This document shows positions 1 to 9,035 of a stretch of DNA of 64,000 bases, one piece after another. A program made the position numbers and the translations under genes. Origin of the DNA: Herbaspirillum sp. alder98 (GTDB lineage: Bacteria; Pseudomonadota; Gammaproteobacteria; Burkholderiales; Burkholderiaceae_D); contig NZ_JAIUCY010000002.1 of NCBI RefSeq assembly GCF_020179755.1, forward strand, positions 558,001 to 622,000. The letters run 5' to 3'. The notes under the pieces were generated by a model, which was not told the DNA's origin, did not search any database, and saw only the letters and a program-made list of their open reading frames with translations. Positions within the stretch are counted from its first letter, which is position 1; every line of letters starts with the position of its first letter.

Positions 1-1
1 G

Positions 2-928
2 CTGCCGCTGTACAACCGGCTGGGTATCGACAAGCGCATCCTGGCCTGCGTGGCTTCGATGGCCGCGGGCGTCAACTTCCTGCCCTGGACCGGGCCGATG
101 ATCCGCGCCTCGGCGGCGCTGCATATTCCGGTGTCGGACATCTTCACGCCATTGATCCCGGTGCAGCTGGTCGGCCTGGCGTTCGTGTTCATCGCCTCCT
201 GGCTGCTGGGCCTGAAGGAAGAACGCCGGCTCGGCCTGGGCAAGGGTTCGACGGTCGATTTCGTGCAGCAGCACGAGCTGACCGAGGCGCAACTGAAGAT
301 CCGTCGCCCGCAGAACTTCTGGATCAACATCCTGCTGACCGTGTTCGTGCTGGGCGTGATGATCAGCGGCCGGGTCGACCCGGTGGTGATGTTCATGATC
401 GGCGTGGTCGCGGCCCTGATGATCAACTACCGCGACGTCAACATGCAGCGCGAACGCATCGACGCCCACGCCAAGGCCGCCTTGCTGATGGCCAGCATCC
501 TGTTCGCCGCCGGCGTATTCACCGGAATCATGACCAAGTCGGGCATGCTCTCGGCGATGGCCAAGACCGCCGTCGGTTTCGTGCCGCCCGAGATGGCCGG
601 CCATATCCCGGTGGTGCTGGGCGTGTTGTCGATGCCGCTGTCGCTGCTGTTCGATCCCGACTCGTTCTATTTCGGCGTGTTGCCGGTGATCGCCGAAGTC
701 AGCCACATGCTGGGCGTGCCGACCATCCAGGTGGCGCAGGCCGCGCTGCTGGGCCAGATGACCACCGGTTTCCCGGTCAGCCCGCTGACTCCGGCCACCT
801 TCCTGGTGTGCGGCCTGGCCGGCATCGAACTGGCCGACCACCAGAAGTACACCATTCCATTCCTGTTCGGCGCGTCGGTGGTGATGACCATCGCCTGCGT
901 GCTGCTGGGGTTGTTCCCGCTGTTTTGA
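2..928 (+). CDS. CitMHS-family citrate/metal-citrate transporter, 3' part
   Basis: Only the last 309 or so codons are in the window; the frame is open from base 2, so the ATG at 50 is internal. The protein is an inner-membrane carrier with long hydrophobic stretches (for example around VVLGVLSMPLSLLF and the C-terminal VVMTIACVLLGLFPLF) and the segment NFLPWTGPMIRASAAL, which fits the CitMHS family of proton- or metal-coupled citrate symporters. The substrate is inferred from family only. It ends 13 bp before the AtuA-family gene on the same strand, suggesting a shared transcript and a link between uptake and that gene's unknown reaction. Confidence 0.8.
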   Translation: MPLYNRLGIDKRILACVASMAAGVNFLPWTGPMIRASAALHIPVSDIFTPLIPVQLVGLAFVFIASWLLGLKEERRLGLGKGSTVDFVQQHELTEAQLKIRRPQNFWINILLTVFVLGVMISGRVDPVVMFMIGVVAALMINYRDVNMQRERIDAHAKAALLMASILFAAGVFTGIMTKSGMLSAMAKTAVGFVPPEMAGHIPVVLGVLSMPLSLLFDPDSFYFGVLPVIAEVSHMLGVPTIQVAQAALLGQMTTGFPVSPLTPATFLVCGLAGIELADHQKYTIPFLFGASVVMTIACVLLGLFPLF

Positions 929-941
929 GATTGGACAAGCC

Positions 942-2303
942 ATGAATAAAGCCGTTGAACCAGACCGCCGCACGGTGCGCATCGGCGCCGGCGCCGGTTA
1001 CTCGGGCGACCGTATCGAGCCGGCACTCGAACTGGCGGAACACGGCCAGCTCGACTACCTGATCTTCGAATGCCTGGCCGAACGTACCATCGCCATCGGC
1101 CAGCAAGCGCGCCTGGCGGACCCTGCCAAGGGTTACGACCCGCTGCTGGCCGAACGCATGCGCATGGTGCTCAAGGCCTGCGTCGAGCGCGGCGTGCGCA
1201 TCGTCACCAACATGGGCGCGGCCAATCCGCTGGCCGCCGCCGTACGGATTCGTGACATCGCCCGCGAACTGGGCCTGACCCGGCTGAAGATTGCCGCCAT
1301 CACCGGCGACGATGTGCTCACCGTGCTGCAGGCCGGCGAATTCAAGATCGAAGACAACGGCCAGTCCGTGACGTCGCTGGGCAGCAGCCTGATCTCGGCC
1401 AATGCCTATCTCGGCATCGCCCCCATCGTCGCCGCCCTGCAGGCCGGCGCCGATGTCGTCGTCACCGGCCGCGTGGCCGATCCGGCGCTGGTGCTGGCGC
1501 CGCTGGTGCATGAGTTCGGCTGGGCCCTGGACGATTGGGACCGGCTTGGTCAGGGCACGCTGGTGGGCCACCTGCTGGAATGCGCGGGGCAGATCACCGG
1601 CGGCTATTTTGCCGATCCCGGCTGCAAGGATGTCGCCGGCCTGGCGCGGCTGGGCTTTCCGATCGGCGAAGTGGCGGCCGACGGCAGCGCCGTGATCACC
1701 AAGGTCGCCGGCTCCGGCGGCCAGGTCACGGCGCGCACCTGCACCGAACAATTGCTGTACGAAATCCATGACCCCGCGTCCTATTTCACGCCCGACGTGG
1801 TGGCCGACTTTTCACAGGTCAGCATCAGCGAGATCGGCCCGGACCGGGTTGCCGTCAGCGGTGGACGCGGCCGGCCACGCACCGCCACCCTCAAGACCAC
1901 GCTGGGCTACCGCGACAGTTTCATCGGCGAAGGACAGATCTCGTACGCCGGCCCCGGCGCCCTGGCGCGGGCGCAACTGGCGCTGGACATCGTGCGCGAG
2001 CGGTTGCAACTGACCGGGGTTGCGGCCAGCGAACTGCGCTTCGACCTGATCGGCATCAACGCCATCGGCGGCCCCGATGCGACCCTCGCCCACGAGCCCT
2101 CCGAGGTACGGGTGCGGGTGACCGGGCGTACGGCCAGCCTGGCCGAAGCGGTGCGCATCGGTAACGAAGTCGAGACGCTCTACACCAACGGCCCGGCCGG
2201 CGGCGGCGGCGCCACCAAAGCAGCGCGCGAGGTGATCGCGGTACTGTCCACGCTGGTGCCGCGCGATCTGGTGCGCACCGACATTCATTTCGAGGAGCTG
2301 TGA
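942..2303 (+). CDS. AtuA-family protein (DUF1446 domain)
   Basis: A 453-residue cytoplasmic protein. The N-terminus carries a glycine-rich motif (IGAGAGYSGDR, about residues 16-26) and the conserved segments IFECLAERT and TNMGAANP typical of DUF1446, the large domain of AtuA. AtuA is encoded with acyclic-terpene (citronellol/geraniol) utilisation genes in Pseudomonas, but its reaction is not established. Many homologues lie beside carboxylic-acid transporters, as here, so a terpene role should not be assumed. The C-terminal ferredoxin-fold domain present in full-length AtuA is missing and is encoded separately by the next gene, one base downstream. The ATG at 942 is used; the SD is weak. Confidence 0.8.
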   Translation: MNKAVEPDRRTVRIGAGAGYSGDRIEPALELAEHGQLDYLIFECLAERTIAIGQQARLADPAKGYDPLLAERMRMVLKACVERGVRIVTNMGAANPLAAAVRIRDIARELGLTRLKIAAITGDDVLTVLQAGEFKIEDNGQSVTSLGSSLISANAYLGIAPIVAALQAGADVVVTGRVADPALVLAPLVHEFGWALDDWDRLGQGTLVGHLLECAGQITGGYFADPGCKDVAGLARLGFPIGEVAADGSAVITKVAGSGGQVTARTCTEQLLYEIHDPASYFTPDVVADFSQVSISEIGPDRVAVSGGRGRPRTATLKTTLGYRDSFIGEGQISYAGPGALARAQLALDIVRERLQLTGVAASELRFDLIGINAIGGPDATLAHEPSEVRVRVTGRTASLAEAVRIGNEVETLYTNGPAGGGGATKAAREVIAVLSTLVPRDLVRTDIHFEEL

Positions 2304-2304
2304 C

Positions 2305-2616
2305 ATGCTGCTGCGCCAACTCGCCCATTCCCGGGCCGGTGACAAGGGGGACATTTCCAACATCTCGGTCATCGCCTACGACCGCAACGACTATGCCCTG
2401 CTGCTGCGGGCGCTGACACCGGAACGGGTACGCCAGCATTTTGCCGGCATCGTGCACGGTGAAGTCACGCGCCATGAACTGCCGCACCTGGGCGCCCTGA
2501 ACTTCGTCATGCAACGTGCCCTGGGCGGCGGCGTGACCCGTTCGCTGGCGCTCGACGCCCATGGCAAATCGCTTTCCGGGCTGATGCTGGCGCTCGAACT
2601 TGAGCTCGAGGACTGA
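2305..2616 (+). CDS. AtuA-like ferredoxin-fold small protein
   Basis: A 103-residue protein beginning LLRQLAHSRAGDKGDISN. The SRAGDKGD motif is the hallmark of the C-terminal domain of AtuA-type proteins, which here stands alone. The start is set by a good SD (GAGGAG at about 2292-2297) lying inside the end of the upstream gene; the two genes are separated by one base. The pair most likely forms one enzyme from two chains. The substrate is unknown. No other AtuA-cluster enzymes (carboxylase, enoyl-CoA hydratase) are seen downstream. Confidence 0.75.
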   Translation: MLLRQLAHSRAGDKGDISNISVIAYDRNDYALLLRALTPERVRQHFAGIVHGEVTRHELPHLGALNFVMQRALGGGVTRSLALDAHGKSLSGLMLALELELED

Positions 2617-2636
2617 TCCACGTCCTGCCCGGCCGA

Positions 2637-2657
2637 CCGGCAGCCATGCGCTGCCGG
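2637..2657 (+). terminator. stem-loop after the AtuA pair
   Basis: Perfect 8-bp inverted repeat CCGGCAGC / GCTGCCGG with a 5-nt loop, 20 bp after the stop codon. It is followed by a pyrimidine-rich stretch, not a clean T-run, so it may be a weak or Rho-assisted terminator. Confidence 0.4.
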
Positions 2658-2784
2658 CGTCCTCTTCTGCGCCATCCCACGCGGCCAGGCTATGCCGTTT
2701 GCCGAGCCGCGTATGACCGCTGTTGGTCCCTGCGCCAGGCTGATCGCGGCGCGACCTGACTCCCCTAAAGTGACTCCTGCCCGA

Positions 2785-2805
2785 GCCGGCCCAGTGCCGG
2801 CTTTT
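2785..2805 (+). terminator. short GC hairpin with TTTT tail upstream of alcA
   Basis: GCCGGC - CCAGT - GCCGGC followed by TTTT. It is a small intrinsic-terminator shape 66 bp before the siderophore monooxygenase start. It could end read-through from the AtuA genes or, if the promoter lies upstream, act in the leader. The stem is only 6 bp. Confidence 0.4.
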
Positions 2806-2870
2806 CGCTCACGCCTTGCTAGGCGGCGCCGTCTTAGGCCGTCCATTGCAGGCAAGCCAGGATCACTTGC

Positions 2871-4166
2871 ATGCACGCCGACATACATGACTTCATCGCC
2901 ATCGGGCTGGGCCCCTTCAACCTGAGCCTGGCCGCGCTCAGTGCGCCGCTGCCGGACCTGGACGCGCTGTTCCTCGAAAAGAACCACGAATTCAACTGGC
3001 ATCCCGGCCTGCTGCTGGACGACGCCACGCTGCAGAACCCCTTTCTGGCCGACCTGGTCACGCTGGCCGACCCCCGCAGTGAATTCAGCTTCCTGAACTA
3101 CTGCAAGCAGACCGGCCGGCTCTATTCGTGCTACATGCGCGAACAACTGCACCTGCGGCGAGCCGAGTACAACCGTTACTGCCAGTGGGTGGTGCGGCGG
3201 CTGCCGAATGTGCGCATGGGCTGCGAAGCCACGCGGGTCAGCTACGACGAGGCACGGGGCGCGTACCTCGTCAGCGGCCGCGATCATGTTGCCCGATGCG
3301 ACTTCAGCCTGTGCGCCCGCAGGCTGGTGCTCGGCCTGGGCACGGTCCCCAGCCTGCCGCCCTGCTGCGACCAGCCGGCCGCGCCCTACCTGCATTCGGC
3401 CCATTACCTGCAGCACAAACCCGCCCTGCTGCAACGCCGCAGCATCGTGGTGATCGGCAGCGGCCAGAGCGCCGCCGAGGTGTATTACGACCTGTTGCGC
3501 GCCAGCGCCAGCCACGCCTTCCGGCTGACCTGGATCACCCGCGCCCCGCGTTTCTTCCAGATGGAAAACAGCAAACTGACGCTGGAACTGATCTCGCCCG
3601 ACTACACCGATCACTTCTTCAGCCTGCCGGCCCATCGGCGACGTCGCATCCTGCGCCAGCAGGCAAGTATCTACAAAGGCATCAACGCCAGCCTGATCGA
3701 CGCCATCTACGCGCTGCTCGACGAGCGCATGCTGCATGCCGCCCACCGCTATCGGCTGGCGTCGAACGCGACGTTGCGCAGTTGCCGCCATGATGCCGAG
3801 GGCGACCGCTTCCAGCTCGGCTTCCGGCATCTCGACAGCGCCCGGGATTTTTCGATCGATGCCGATGGCGTGGTGTTCGCCACCGGCTATGCGACCCGCC
3901 TGCCCGAGCTGCTAGCGCCACTGCATGAGCGCATCGACTGGGCCGATGATGGTGGCTATCGGATGACCCGCGACTACGCCATCGACCGTAACGGCGGCGA
4001 GATATTCGTGCAGAACGGTGGTCTCGCCAGCCATGGCGTCGGCAATCCCGACCTCGGCCTGTGCTGCCACCGCAATGCCCGCATCCTGCGCGCGCTGACC
4101 GGCCGGGAACACTATCGCATCGAACCGCGTACCGCATTGCAGACCTTTGGGCCATTGCCGTCATGA
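2871..4166 (+). CDS. alcA: Siderophore diamine N-monooxygenase (AlcA-like)
   Basis: A 431-residue FAD/NADPH-dependent N-hydroxylase of the lysine/ornithine/putrescine monooxygenase family, which turns a primary amine into the hydroxylamine used for hydroxamate siderophores. Visible motifs are an FAD-binding IGLGPFNLS at residues 11-19, an NADPH-binding VVIGSGQSAAEV near residue 193, and the FATGY motif near residue 336 that precedes the substrate region. The ATG lies just after AGGATCACTTGC. Its stop overlaps the start of the acyltransferase, so it heads a coupled three-gene unit. Given one NIS synthetase downstream, the amine is probably putrescine or cadaverine (as in alcaligin, putrebactin or bisucaberin); this is inference from gene content. 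Confidence 0.85.
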   Translation: MHADIHDFIAIGLGPFNLSLAALSAPLPDLDALFLEKNHEFNWHPGLLLDDATLQNPFLADLVTLADPRSEFSFLNYCKQTGRLYSCYMREQLHLRRAEYNRYCQWVVRRLPNVRMGCEATRVSYDEARGAYLVSGRDHVARCDFSLCARRLVLGLGTVPSLPPCCDQPAAPYLHSAHYLQHKPALLQRRSIVVIGSGQSAAEVYYDLLRASASHAFRLTWITRAPRFFQMENSKLTLELISPDYTDHFFSLPAHRRRRILRQQASIYKGINASLIDAIYALLDERMLHAAHRYRLASNATLRSCRHDAEGDRFQLGFRHLDSARDFSIDADGVVFATGYATRLPELLAPLHERIDWADDGGYRMTRDYAIDRNGGEIFVQNGGLASHGVGNPDLGLCCHRNARILRALTGREHYRIEPRTALQTFGPLPS

Positions 4167-4765
4167 CGGACATCACCCGCCGTTGGCCCACCGAGCGTGG
4201 GTGGATCGACGTTGCCGGGGCGCATCCGGACGGCTTTCGCCTGCGTCGGGTGCAGGCCGAGCGCGACGCGGCGCTGCTGCAGCGATGGTTTAGCAGCGAA
4301 CGTGGCCGCTTCTGGACGATGCCCGACAAGTCACCCGCCGGCGTGCGCGCGTATTACGCCGGCATGCAGCGCAGCGGCCATGCCTGCGCCTTTCTCGGCC
4401 ACGCCGATGAGCGCCCGGCATTTGTCATCGAATGCTACGACCCCGCGCATGACCGGGTCGCTGCCCATTACCAAGTCGAGCCGGGCGACCTGGGCCTGCA
4501 CCTGTTCGTGGCGCCGCCCGTGATCCGGGTGCCGCAGTTCACCCGCAATGCGATGCGCTGTGCGCTGGCGTTCATGTTCCAGCGACTCGCAGCCCATCGC
4601 GTGGTGGTCGAGCCGGACGTCGACAACCTGCGCATCCACGCCCTCAACCACAGCATGGGATTTCGCGATGCCGGCTGCATCGCGCTGCCCGACAAGATCG
4701 CCACCCTGGCCTTCTGCACCCACGCCGATTTTCTCACCTGCCAACCACCGGAGCCCCGACCATGA
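4163..4765 (+). CDS. alcB: Siderophore GNAT-type acyltransferase (AlcB-like)
   Basis: A 200-residue acyl-CoA-dependent N-acyltransferase of the IucB/RhbD/AlcB group, expected to acylate the N-hydroxy diamine (succinyl-CoA in the macrocyclic dihydroxamate pathways). The C-terminal half holds the GNAT-like core (FTRNAMRCALAFMFQR) and the conserved VVVEPDVDNLRIHALNHSMGF segment typical of this family. The start is the ATG at 4163, which overlaps the upstream stop (ATGA); an in-frame extension further upstream lies within alcA and is not used. The stop again overlaps the next gene, so all three enzymes are translationally coupled. Confidence 0.85.
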   Translation: MTDITRRWPTERGWIDVAGAHPDGFRLRRVQAERDAALLQRWFSSERGRFWTMPDKSPAGVRAYYAGMQRSGHACAFLGHADERPAFVIECYDPAHDRVAAHYQVEPGDLGLHLFVAPPVIRVPQFTRNAMRCALAFMFQRLAAHRVVVEPDVDNLRIHALNHSMGFRDAGCIALPDKIATLAFCTHADFLTCQPPEPRP

Positions 4766-6600
4766 CACTGCACGACGACGCGACGCATCCTGGCGCCATT
4801 GCCGCCCATCTGACACCCGAGGCCTGGGCCAGCGCCAATCGGATGCTGCTGCGCAAGGCTCTGGCCGAGTACGCGCACGAGATGATCATCGCGCCCGAAA
4901 CCATCGGCGCGGCCGCCACGCCGGGCATGCTGCGCTATCGGCTCAGCCTGACACCCGCCATCGAATACCATTTCGATGCGCGCCAGATGGCGCTGCGCCA
5001 CTGGGACATCGCAGCCGACTCCATCATCTGCCTCAAACAGCAGCGACAGGCCCCCCTGGACGCGCTGCAATTCGTGACCGAACTGCGCGACCTGCTGGCC
5101 ATCGATCCGGCGCGCCTGCCGATCTATCTCGATGAAATCACCAGTACGCTGCACAGTGCAGCCTACAAACTGTGCCACTGCAACCTGCGCAGCACCCAAC
5201 TGGCGCAGGCCGGCTTCCAGGAAATCGAGGCCTCGATGACCGAGGGGCACCCCAGCTTCGTGGCCAACAACGGCCGCCTCGGCTTCGACGCCCACGACTA
5301 TCACGCCTATGCGCCCGAGGCTGGCATCCCGATACGGCTGGTATGGGTGGCGGTGCACCGCGATCACGCTCACTTCGCCTGCGTGCCTGAACTTGACCAC
5401 GACGCCCTGCTGCGCGAGGAACTGGGCCAGCCGCTGCTGGATCAGTTTCATGCGACATTAAAGAGCCAAGGTTGCGATCCGGCGCACTACTACCTGATGC
5501 CAGCGCATCCCTGGCAATGGTTCAACAAGCTGGCGCTGGCGTTTGCGCCCTATCTGGCAGACCGCCGCATGGTCTGCCTGGGCTACGGAGCGGACCACTA
5601 TCGGGCCCAGCAGTCGATCCGCACCCTGTTCAATCTCGACCACCCCACCCGGCGCTACGTCAAGGGTTCGCTATCGATCCTCAACATGGGTTTCATGCGC
5701 GGCCTGTCGCCTTACTACATGGCCGGCACGCCCGCCATCAATGCCCACATCCACGGCCTGCTGCAGGGTGACGCCTACCTGCGTGGCAAAGGGTTCGGCA
5801 TCCTGCGCGAGGTGGCGTCGCTGGGATTTCGCCATCGCTACTACGAAGGCGCCATCAGCGGCGATTCGCCGTACAAGAAGATGTTCTCTGCCCTGTGGCG
5901 CGAGAACCCGCTACCCTTGATCGGCCCTGGCCAGCGGCTGATGACCATGGCCGCGCTGCTGCATGTCGACCAGTATGGCGATGCGCTGGTGGTCGAGCTG
6001 GTGCGCGCCTCTGCGCTGGATCCGATGACCTGGCTGCAACGCTATCTGGAGGCTTACCTGGCGCCGCTGGTGCATTGCCTGTACCGCCACGACCTGGTGT
6101 TCATGCCGCATGGCGAAAACCTGATCCTGGTGCTCGAAGACCATGTGCCGGTGCGCGTCTTCATGAAGGACATCGCCGAGGAGTCGGCCATCCTCGATCC
6201 CGACGCTGAACTCCCCGATGCCGCCAGCCGCCTGCGGGCCGAGGTGCCCGACAGGTTTCGCCTGCTGAGTATCTTCGTGGATGTATTCGACGGTTTCCTG
6301 CGCCATCTGAGCCCGCTGCTGTCGCAGCACCTCGGATTGGACGAAGACGACTTCTGGCGCATCGTCGCCGCTTGCATCAGCGGCTATCAGCGCACGCATC
6401 CGCAGCAGTTGTCCAGATATCGCCAGTTCGACCTGTTCGCACCAAGCATGCTGCACTCCTGCCTGAACCGGCTGCAGCTGGCCAACAACCTGCAAATGGT
6501 CAACCTGGCCGATCCGGTCGGCAGCTTTCGCCTGGCCGCCGACCTGGTCAATCCGATCGCCCGCCACCGGCCCCGCTGGCTGGATCCTTGCGGGGCGTAA
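4762..6600 (+). CDS. alcC: NIS siderophore synthetase, IucA/IucC family (AlcC-like)
   Basis: A 612-residue ATP-dependent amide/macrocycle-forming synthetase of the NRPS-independent siderophore class. Family signatures visible are PAHPWQW near residue 250, the ATP-binding STRTL-type region written here as QQSIRTLFNLD with a following KGSLSILNMGFMRGLSP, and the C-terminal HGENLILVLEDHVPVRVFMKDI block. Only one such synthetase occurs in the locus. Single-synthetase loci with a monooxygenase and acyltransferase make head-to-tail dihydroxamates (AlcC, PubC, BibC), whereas aerobactin and schizokinen need two. The start overlaps alcB by 4 bp. Confidence 0.9.
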   Translation: MTLHDDATHPGAIAAHLTPEAWASANRMLLRKALAEYAHEMIIAPETIGAAATPGMLRYRLSLTPAIEYHFDARQMALRHWDIAADSIICLKQQRQAPLDALQFVTELRDLLAIDPARLPIYLDEITSTLHSAAYKLCHCNLRSTQLAQAGFQEIEASMTEGHPSFVANNGRLGFDAHDYHAYAPEAGIPIRLVWVAVHRDHAHFACVPELDHDALLREELGQPLLDQFHATLKSQGCDPAHYYLMPAHPWQWFNKLALAFAPYLADRRMVCLGYGADHYRAQQSIRTLFNLDHPTRRYVKGSLSILNMGFMRGLSPYYMAGTPAINAHIHGLLQGDAYLRGKGFGILREVASLGFRHRYYEGAISGDSPYKKMFSALWRENPLPLIGPGQRLMTMAALLHVDQYGDALVVELVRASALDPMTWLQRYLEAYLAPLVHCLYRHDLVFMPHGENLILVLEDHVPVRVFMKDIAEESAILDPDAELPDAASRLRAEVPDRFRLLSIFVDVFDGFLRHLSPLLSQHLGLDEDDFWRIVAACISGYQRTHPQQLSRYRQFDLFAPSMLHSCLNRLQLANNLQMVNLADPVGSFRLAADLVNPIARHRPRWLDPCGA

Positions 6601-6767
6601 AGACGCGCGTCGATCGAAAACAATCGAGGTAAATCTCGCAATTAATTCTATGAATGCGCCGCAATCGCCGTGACCTCGCACGGCCTGCGCACAGCCGCGC
6701 CGATATCGATTACAACGCCGGGTTATCCCATCCGGCCATTTCCCCTTTACCCGGCAGGAGGTTTGCC

Positions 6768-7733
6768 TTGGCTGTAGCGCCGTCGTCTCATTCATTCACA
6801 CTGGCCGAACTCAATCGGCTGGATCGCCCGGTCGGCATGCTGTACCGGCTGGGCGATAGCGATCCGGAAACTCCGGTCGTCGATGAATTCCACCTTGCGA
6901 AGGGTCGCATCGACCGCCATGAATTGCGTCCCGGCCTGTGGCTGGCGGCATCCGATCTGGTGGTCGATTTTCCTTACCAGTCGGTCTGGCGACAACCAAC
7001 GTATTTCTCGGTGATCGCGCTGTTGCAGGGCAAGCTTCACCTGCACCAGGATTCGGCCCTGGATCTATGCGCACAAGGGGGCGTCAGTGCCACCGGTGGT
7101 GCCGCCCGGCCGCTGGTCGCCAGCCATGCCGCCGGACAGCAGATCCGCAGTCTGTGCCTGACCGTGCTGGAAACGACCGACATGGGCGAAGACCAGAGCA
7201 GCGAACTGCTGGCCAAGGCGCTGCGCAACCCCGGTCAGTGCCTGCAACCGTGGTCCTTGCAGCCGCATCTGGCGGTGGCGTTCGAACACCTTTTCAACTG
7301 CATGTGGAGCGGCACCCTGAATCAGCTGCTGCGCGAAGGCATCGGCCTGCAATTGCTGTCGCATGGCTTGCATTGCGCCATCGACGCGCCATCGCAGAAG
7401 CAGCCGCCGCTGTCGCCGCGTGACCGCCAGATGCTTGAGCGGGTACGCCAGAAACTGCATGCCTGCCCGGGCGACGATCATTCCCTGCATGAACTGGCGC
7501 GCCTGGCTTGCATGAGCCCGAGCACCCTGCGCGCCAAATTCCAGGCGGCCTACCAATGTTCGGTATTCCACTGGCTGCGCCAGCGCCGGCTGGAGGTGGC
7601 GCGCGAACAACTGGCACAAGGCTGGAGCGTGCAGCAGGCCGCGCACTATGTCGGCTATCGTCATGCCACCAATTTCTCGACCGCCTTTCGCGAGCGCTAC
7701 GGCATTTGCCCCAGCCGCCTGGCGTCGCTGTGA
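6768..7733 (+). CDS. alcR: AraC-family siderophore regulator (AlcR/PchR-like)
   Basis: An AraC/XylS regulator with a C-terminal double helix-turn-helix (about the last 100 residues, from DDHSLHELARLACMSPSTLRAKF to ATNFSTAFRERYGICPSRL). The N-terminal part fits the ligand-sensing domain of AlcR/PchR-type activators, which use the cognate ferric siderophore as inducer. The chosen start is TTG 6768, because a strong SD (GCAGGAGG, 6754-6761) lies 6 bp upstream, giving 321 residues; an ATG at 6654 in frame would add 38 residues with no SD. The gene follows alcC after a 167-bp gap and overlaps the exporter gene. Confidence 0.85.
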   Translation: MAVAPSSHSFTLAELNRLDRPVGMLYRLGDSDPETPVVDEFHLAKGRIDRHELRPGLWLAASDLVVDFPYQSVWRQPTYFSVIALLQGKLHLHQDSALDLCAQGGVSATGGAARPLVASHAAGQQIRSLCLTVLETTDMGEDQSSELLAKALRNPGQCLQPWSLQPHLAVAFEHLFNCMWSGTLNQLLREGIGLQLLSHGLHCAIDAPSQKQPPLSPRDRQMLERVRQKLHACPGDDHSLHELARLACMSPSTLRAKFQAAYQCSVFHWLRQRRLEVAREQLAQGWSVQQAAHYVGYRHATNFSTAFRERYGICPSRLASL

Positions 7734-8911
7734 TCTCACCTCGCCTGGTCGGCGTGCTGGGCCTGCTGTGCAGCATCGGGCCCGCCTCGATCGATCTCTA
7801 CCTGCCCGCCTTTGCCGCTATTGCGGCTGAGTTCGGGCTGCCGCCGGCGGCGATCCATCGCACGCTGGGTTGCTACATGCTGGCCTATGCCTGCATCCTC
7901 CCGCTGCATGGTGGCCTGGCCGACAGCTATGGCAGGCGACCCGTGATCCTGGTCGCACTGGGCCTGTACCTGGCAGCCAGCCTGTGGTGCGCCGGTGCCT
8001 CGGATTTTGATTCGCTGCTGCTGGGTCGCATGTTGCAAGGCGCTGCTGCCGGCGCCTGCAGCGTGGTGGCGCCGGCCATGCTCCAGGATTGCCGCGCTAA
8101 CGATGCCAGTGCCAGTACCAGTGCGCAGCGTGCCATGTCGGCGCTGATCCTGATGCTGAACCTGTCGCCAGCGCTGGCCCCGGTCATGGGCGGATATCTC
8201 ACCGAGTCACTGGGCTGGCGCGCCAATTTCGTGGCGTTGGCATCGATCGCTATCCTGGCCCTGGCGCTCTGCCGGCGACATCTGCCGGAAACGCTGCCAG
8301 CGGCCGCACGCCATCCGTTCAACATCCGCCTCCTGCTACGCAACTACGCGGGCCTGGCCAGTCAGCGTCGGATCATGACGCTATGCCTGGCCGGCGCATG
8401 GCCGGTCGCCGGCCAGGGCCTGATCATCGGCAGCGCGCCGGACCTGCTGCTGCATGTGCTGCGCTGGCAGACAACCGATTTCGGCTATCTGTTCATGCCC
8501 ATGGTCGCCGGCGCCATGGTTGGGGCCTTGGTGGCCGGGCGCGTGGGCCAGCAAAGCGTGGTGTTGCTCGCCTATGGCTGCATGGCCTGCGGCGCTACTG
8601 CGCTGACAGTGACCGGGGGTGACGCGCCCCTGACCATCATCCTGCCGCTGGCCGCCTATGTCTGCGGGCTGGCCATGGCCACGCCGCCGATCACGCTGCG
8701 CCTGCTGGCCTGCGCTCCGCATCATTGCGGCACGGCGGCTTCGCTGTCCGGCGTCATCCAGCTACTGCTGTTTGCGCTGGCCAGCGGCTGGCTGGCGCCG
8801 CTGCTGGGTACCCGCCCCATCTGGCTCGGCATGGCGCTGCTGACCTGCAGCGCGATGAGCGCGCTGGCCTGGCGCGTCAGCGATCCCAACCGCGAGGCGC
8901 GGGGCGAATAG
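7730..8911 (+). CDS. alcS: MFS siderophore exporter, Bcr/CflA type (AlcS-like)
   Basis: A 393-residue inner-membrane protein with about 12 hydrophobic segments. The N-terminus (SIGPASIDLYLPAF) and the loop GLADSYGRRPVIL are typical of the Bcr/CflA drug-resistance subfamily of the major facilitator superfamily. In Bordetella the gene at this position, alcS, exports alcaligin, and the same role is likely here. The start is GTG 7730, whose last bases form the alcR stop (GTGA overlap), so translation is coupled to the regulator. A longer frame extending to 7508 lies wholly inside alcR and is rejected. Confidence 0.85.
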   Translation: MISPRLVGVLGLLCSIGPASIDLYLPAFAAIAAEFGLPPAAIHRTLGCYMLAYACILPLHGGLADSYGRRPVILVALGLYLAASLWCAGASDFDSLLLGRMLQGAAAGACSVVAPAMLQDCRANDASASTSAQRAMSALILMLNLSPALAPVMGGYLTESLGWRANFVALASIAILALALCRRHLPETLPAAARHPFNIRLLLRNYAGLASQRRIMTLCLAGAWPVAGQGLIIGSAPDLLLHVLRWQTTDFGYLFMPMVAGAMVGALVAGRVGQQSVVLLAYGCMACGATALTVTGGDAPLTIILPLAAYVCGLAMATPPITLRLLACAPHHCGTAASLSGVIQLLLFALASGWLAPLLGTRPIWLGMALLTCSAMSALAWRVSDPNREARGE

Positions 8912-8994
8912 CGCTTGTGAGCGACGACTGGCGGTTGTTATAGCGCTGCGCATAGGTATTGCCGCGTACTGCATACGCTGGCGGATGGAATGTC

Positions 8995-9013
8995 GAGAAT
9001 AATTATCATTACA
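8995..9013 (+). promoter_or_regulatory. Fur box upstream of the TonB receptor
   Basis: The 19-bp site beginning GAGAATAATTATCATT matches the Fur consensus GATAATGATAATCATTATC at 14 of 19 positions, and it sits 23 bp before the receptor ATG. Placement fits iron repression of the receptor. I found no equally good site upstream of alcA or alcR. Confidence 0.75.
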
Positions 9014-9035
9014 TCAACAGTCGTCGGAAAATACC

